Source: Pseudomonadota bacterium
Lineage (GTDB): Bacteria > Pseudomonadota > Alphaproteobacteria > Rhizobiales > Rhizobiaceae
Direction of reading: 5' to 3'
NCBI GenBank assembly: GCA_023419995.1
Contig: JAEZXF010000267.1
Span: 1-8,395 of the forward strand
Length of the DNA: 8,395 bases
Within the stretch, counting starts at the first letter, position 1. Every line of letters begins with the position of its first letter. The translations under genes were made by a program, and so were the position numbers. The notes under the pieces are model-generated. The model made no database searches, was not told the origin of the DNA, and saw only the letters and a list, made by a program, of their open reading frames with translations. Positions 6,630-8,395 of the stretch are shown in pieces.

Positions 6630-6785
6630 TCACATCGGCCGGTTGAGCACGCCGGGGCCGAGCTTGACCAGCGTGATGACGTAGAAAAGGACGACGAGCG
6701 CGGCGAGCGCCAGCCCGATGGCGACCGAGCGGCTGCGCCGCGCCTTGCGCTGCGCTTCTGTCATGTCGACGCGGTCGTCTTCCAT
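6630..6785 (-). CDS. coxF: Small single-helix membrane protein, CoxF-like
   Basis: A 51-aa protein runs from ATG 6785-6783 to TGA 6632-6630. It has a charged N-terminus ([20 protein letters not shown]), one hydrophobic helix (about 21-40) and the tail [12 protein letters not shown]. Small proteins of this shape sit between ctaB and ctaG in Rhizobiales oxidase clusters and are usually called CoxF or hypothetical. The function is not established; a role in oxidase assembly is inferred from its place. It lies 5 nt after ctaB and 7 nt before ctaG. GGTGAG just upstream serves as a ribosome site for the ATG. A GTG at 6794-6792, overlapping the ctaB stop as GTGA, would add three residues (VSA) and cannot be excluded. 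It is not related to the multi-helix oxidase subunit IV proteins by anything visible. Confidence 0.82.
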   Translation of the reverse strand: MEDDRVDMTEAQRKARRSRSVAIGLALAALVVLFYVITLVKLGPGVLNRPM

Positions 6786-6790
6786 CGCGC

Positions 6791-7744
6791 TCACCACACT
6801 CCCCCCAGCCGCGCCACGATGCCGTCCAGGAGCAGGGCGGCGAAGATCGCGAAGAGGTAGAACACCGAATAGCCGAACAGCATCTTGGCCGGCCCCATGC
6901 CGCGGTCGCTCGCGGGCATGCGCAGGACCTTCCAGGCATACCAGACGAAGCCCGCGCCGAGCGCGCCGGCGAACAGGCCGTAGGCTGCGCTGGCGACGCC
7001 CATGAAGGCGGGCACGGCGCCGATGAGCGCGACCGGCACCGAATAGGCGAAGATCTGCCGCTTGGTCGAGGCTTCGCCGGCCACGTTCGGCATCATCGGG
7101 ATGCCGGCGCGCTCGTAGTCGCCGGCCTTGAACAGGGCGAGCGCCCAGAAATGCGGCGGCGTCCACAGGAAGATGATGAGGAACTGCACGACGCTGAACA
7201 GGCTGATCTCGCCGGTGACGGCGGCCCAGCCGATCATCGGCGGGAAGGCGCCGGCCGCGCCGCCGATGACGATGTTCTGCGGGGTCCAGCGCTTCAGCCA
7301 CATCGTGTAGACGACGGCGTAGAAGAAGATGGTGAAGGCGAGCAGGCTCGCCGCCAGCCAGTTGGCGACGAGGCCGAGCGTCATCACCGAGAGCGCCGAC
7401 AGCACCAGGCCGAAGGCCAGCGCCTCGCCGGGCGCGACGCGGCCTGAGGGAACAGGCCGGTTGGCCGTGCGGCTCATCACCGCGTCGATGTCGGCGTCGT
7501 ACCACATGTTGAGCGCGCCGGACGCGCCCGCGCCGACGGCGATCGTCAGGATGGAGAACACGGCGATGACAGGGTTGACGGGCGCCTGCGCCGTCACCAG
7601 CCCGACGAAGGCGGTGAAGACGACCAGCGACATCACGCGCGGCTTCAGGAGCGCGAGATAGTCGCCGGGCGTGGCTTCCGACACGCGGATGCCCGTCTCC
7701 TCGAACCTGCTCTGCTCAACAAGGGCCATATGTATCGGGGCCAT
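6791..7744 (-). CDS. ctaB: Protoheme IX farnesyltransferase (haem O synthase)
   Basis: CtaB is a UbiA-type membrane prenyltransferase that adds a farnesyl group to haem B, giving haem O, the precursor of haem A used by the aa3 oxidase. The 317-aa product has a [17 protein letters not shown] start to its first helix (32-48). The Asp-rich diphosphate-binding motif [25 protein letters not shown] spans 79-103 (Asp83, Asp87). Then come [24 protein letters not shown] (150-173) and the second polar motif [14 protein letters not shown] (206-219). Helices alternate through the rest, as expected for about nine membrane spans. The ATG at 7744 has AGGT five bases upstream. A second ATG at 7729 (giving MALVEQS) has no good ribosome site. 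The gene follows ctaD after 81 nt and precedes coxF by 5 nt. Confidence 0.97.
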   Translation of the reverse strand: MAPIHMALVEQSRFEETGIRVSEATPGDYLALLKPRVMSLVVFTAFVGLVTAQAPVNPVIAVFSILTIAVGAGASGALNMWYDADIDAVMSRTANRPVPSGRVAPGEALAFGLVLSALSVMTLGLVANWLAASLLAFTIFFYAVVYTMWLKRWTPQNIVIGGAAGAFPPMIGWAAVTGEISLFSVVQFLIIFLWTPPHFWALALFKAGDYERAGIPMMPNVAGEASTKRQIFAYSVPVALIGAVPAFMGVASAAYGLFAGALGAGFVWYAWKVLRMPASDRGMGPAKMLFGYSVFYLFAIFAALLLDGIVARLGGVW

Positions 7745-7774
7745 GCGTACCTGATCCGGTCTTTCCGTTTGGCC

Positions 7775-7803
7775 GAAGCCGCCGGCTTCCAGCCGGCGGT
7801 TTC
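7775..7803 (-). promoter_or_regulatory. Hairpin in the ctaD-ctaB gap
   Basis: CCGCCGGCT (7779-7787) and AGCCGGCGG (7791-7799) are perfect 9-bp arms around TCC. Skipping the 7778/7800 pair, the stem extends by AA/TT and G/C to 7775-7803. In the - strand transcript it lies 22 nt after the ctaD stop and 30 nt before the ctaB ribosome-site region begins. The bases that follow (GGCCAAACGG) contain no T-run, so it is not a classical terminator. It may stabilise the ctaD message or partly attenuate ctaB; both are inference. Confidence 0.5.
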
Positions 7804-7825
7804 CGTTATTGCCGGGGAGCGCTTC

Positions 7826-8395
7826 CTACTTGATCTTCGGAAGCTGCTCCCACTGGTGGTACGGGGGCGGCGAGGAAAGCTGCCACTCGAGGGTGGTCGC
7901 ACCCTCGCCCCACGGATTGGCGCCGGCCTCGCGCTTCTTCGAGAAGGCCTCGACGACGCCGTAGAGGAAGATCAGCACGCCGACGGCGGAGACGTAGGAG
8001 CCCCACGACGACACCAGGTACCAGCCCGCATAGGCATCCGGGTAGTCGATGTAGCGGCGCGGCATGCCGGCCAGGCCGAGGAAGTGCTGCGGGAAGAAGA
8101 TCAGGTTGACGCCGATGAACGTGACCCAGAAGTGGGCGCGCGCGATGAACGGCGAGTACATGTAGCCGAACATCTTCGGGAACCAGTAGTACCAGCCGGC
8201 GAAGATGGCGAACACCGCGCCGAGCGACAGAACGTAGTGGAAGTGCGCCACCACGTAGAAGGGGTCGGGGAGCGAGCGGTCGAGGCCGGCATTGGCCAGC
8301 TGCACGCCGGGGACGCCGCCGACGGTGAACAGGAAGATGAAGCCGATCGCCCACAGCATCGGGGCGCGGAAGGAGATCGAGCCGCCCCACATGGT
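7826..8395 (-). CDS. ctaD: Cytochrome c oxidase subunit I (aa3 type), 3' part
   Basis: This is the catalytic subunit of the aa3 oxidase, an inner-membrane proton pump that reduces oxygen. The frame is open across the right edge; 189 C-terminal residues are visible, beginning Thr-Met-Trp-Gly-Gly. The Met at 8392 is internal. The haem ligands are present in [15 protein letters not shown]: the first His (codon 8245-8243) corresponds to the haem a3 ligand (bovine His376) and the second (8239-8237) to a haem a ligand (bovine His378). The paired arginines near the haem propionates are in [11 protein letters not shown]. The CuB histidines and the K-channel lysine lie outside the window. The end [27 protein letters not shown] is typical of rhizobial CtaD. 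Odd: the segment before the haem ligands reads [10 protein letters not shown] where the usual sequence is LHDTYYVVAH, and [10 protein letters not shown] replaces GGVTGVVLAN. Stop is TAG at 7828-7826. Confidence 0.97.
   Translation of the reverse strand, partial: TMWGGSISFRAPMLWAIGFIFLFTVGGVPGVQLANAGLDRSLPDPFYVVAHFHYVLSLGAVFAIFAGWYYWFPKMFGYMYSPFIARAHFWVTFIGVNLIFFPQHFLGLAGMPRRYIDYPDAYAGWYLVSSWGSYVSAVGVLIFLYGVVEAFSKKREAGANPWGEGATTLEWQLSSPPPYHQWEQLPKIK

Noticed and set aside
7826..8392. The ATG at 8392 as a true start of a short oxidase protein
   Set aside because: Met is internal to the conserved TMWGGSI segment of subunit I and the frame continues past the right edge.

Overview
The window looks like chromosomal core sequence from a high-GC alphaproteobacterium of the Hyphomicrobiales (Rhizobiales), probably near Mesorhizobium or another Phyllobacteriaceae. 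This rests on the gene order ctaD-ctaB-coxF-ctaG-ctaE-DUF983-SURF1-ispH-thrB-rnhA, the protein sequences, and a rhizobial-type mosaic of palindromic intergenic repeats. No species can be named from the sequence alone.

Layout. On the + strand, 1-482 is the C-terminal part of a periplasmic DsbD-N-like thiol protein, followed by a complete single-cysteine Prx5-type peroxiredoxin (566-1051). A convergent intergenic gap (1052-1382) contains no gene. It is filled by three related repeat modules, two direct and one inverted, each built around a CCCCGT/ACGGGG hairpin. Everything from 1383 to the right edge is on the - strand. In transcription order (right to left) it reads: ctaD (3' part, cytochrome aa3 oxidase subunit I), ctaB (haem O synthase), coxF (51-aa membrane protein), ctaG (Cox11 copper chaperone), ctaE (subunit III), a DUF983 zinc-ribbon membrane protein, SURF1, ispH, thrB and rnhA.

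How the genes work together. ctaD and ctaE encode core subunits of the aa3-type terminal oxidase. ctaB makes the haem O precursor of haem A, ctaG delivers copper to CuB, and SURF1 helps insert haem a into subunit I. coxF and the DUF983 gene are small membrane proteins locked into this cluster, and a role in oxidase assembly is inferred from position only. Downstream, ispH (last step of the MEP isoprenoid pathway), thrB (threonine synthesis) and rnhA (RNase HI) are joined by overlapping stop/start codons, so they are translationally coupled. IspH also supplies the isoprenoid precursors from which the farnesyl donor for CtaB is built. Spacing is 7 nt or less, or overlapping, at six of the nine junctions. 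The larger gaps are ctaD-ctaB (81 nt, strong hairpin), ctaE-DUF983 (90 nt, terminator-like hairpin) and SURF1-ispH (52 nt).

No new multi-gene system is evident. The points most worth a second look are an unusual residue pattern in CtaD at the usual Mg-site histidine, the two uncharacterised small membrane proteins in the oxidase cluster, the repeat mosaic, and a 20-bp palindrome just upstream of the peroxiredoxin that may overlap its promoter. I saw no tRNA, rRNA, CRISPR array, insertion sequence or phage gene.
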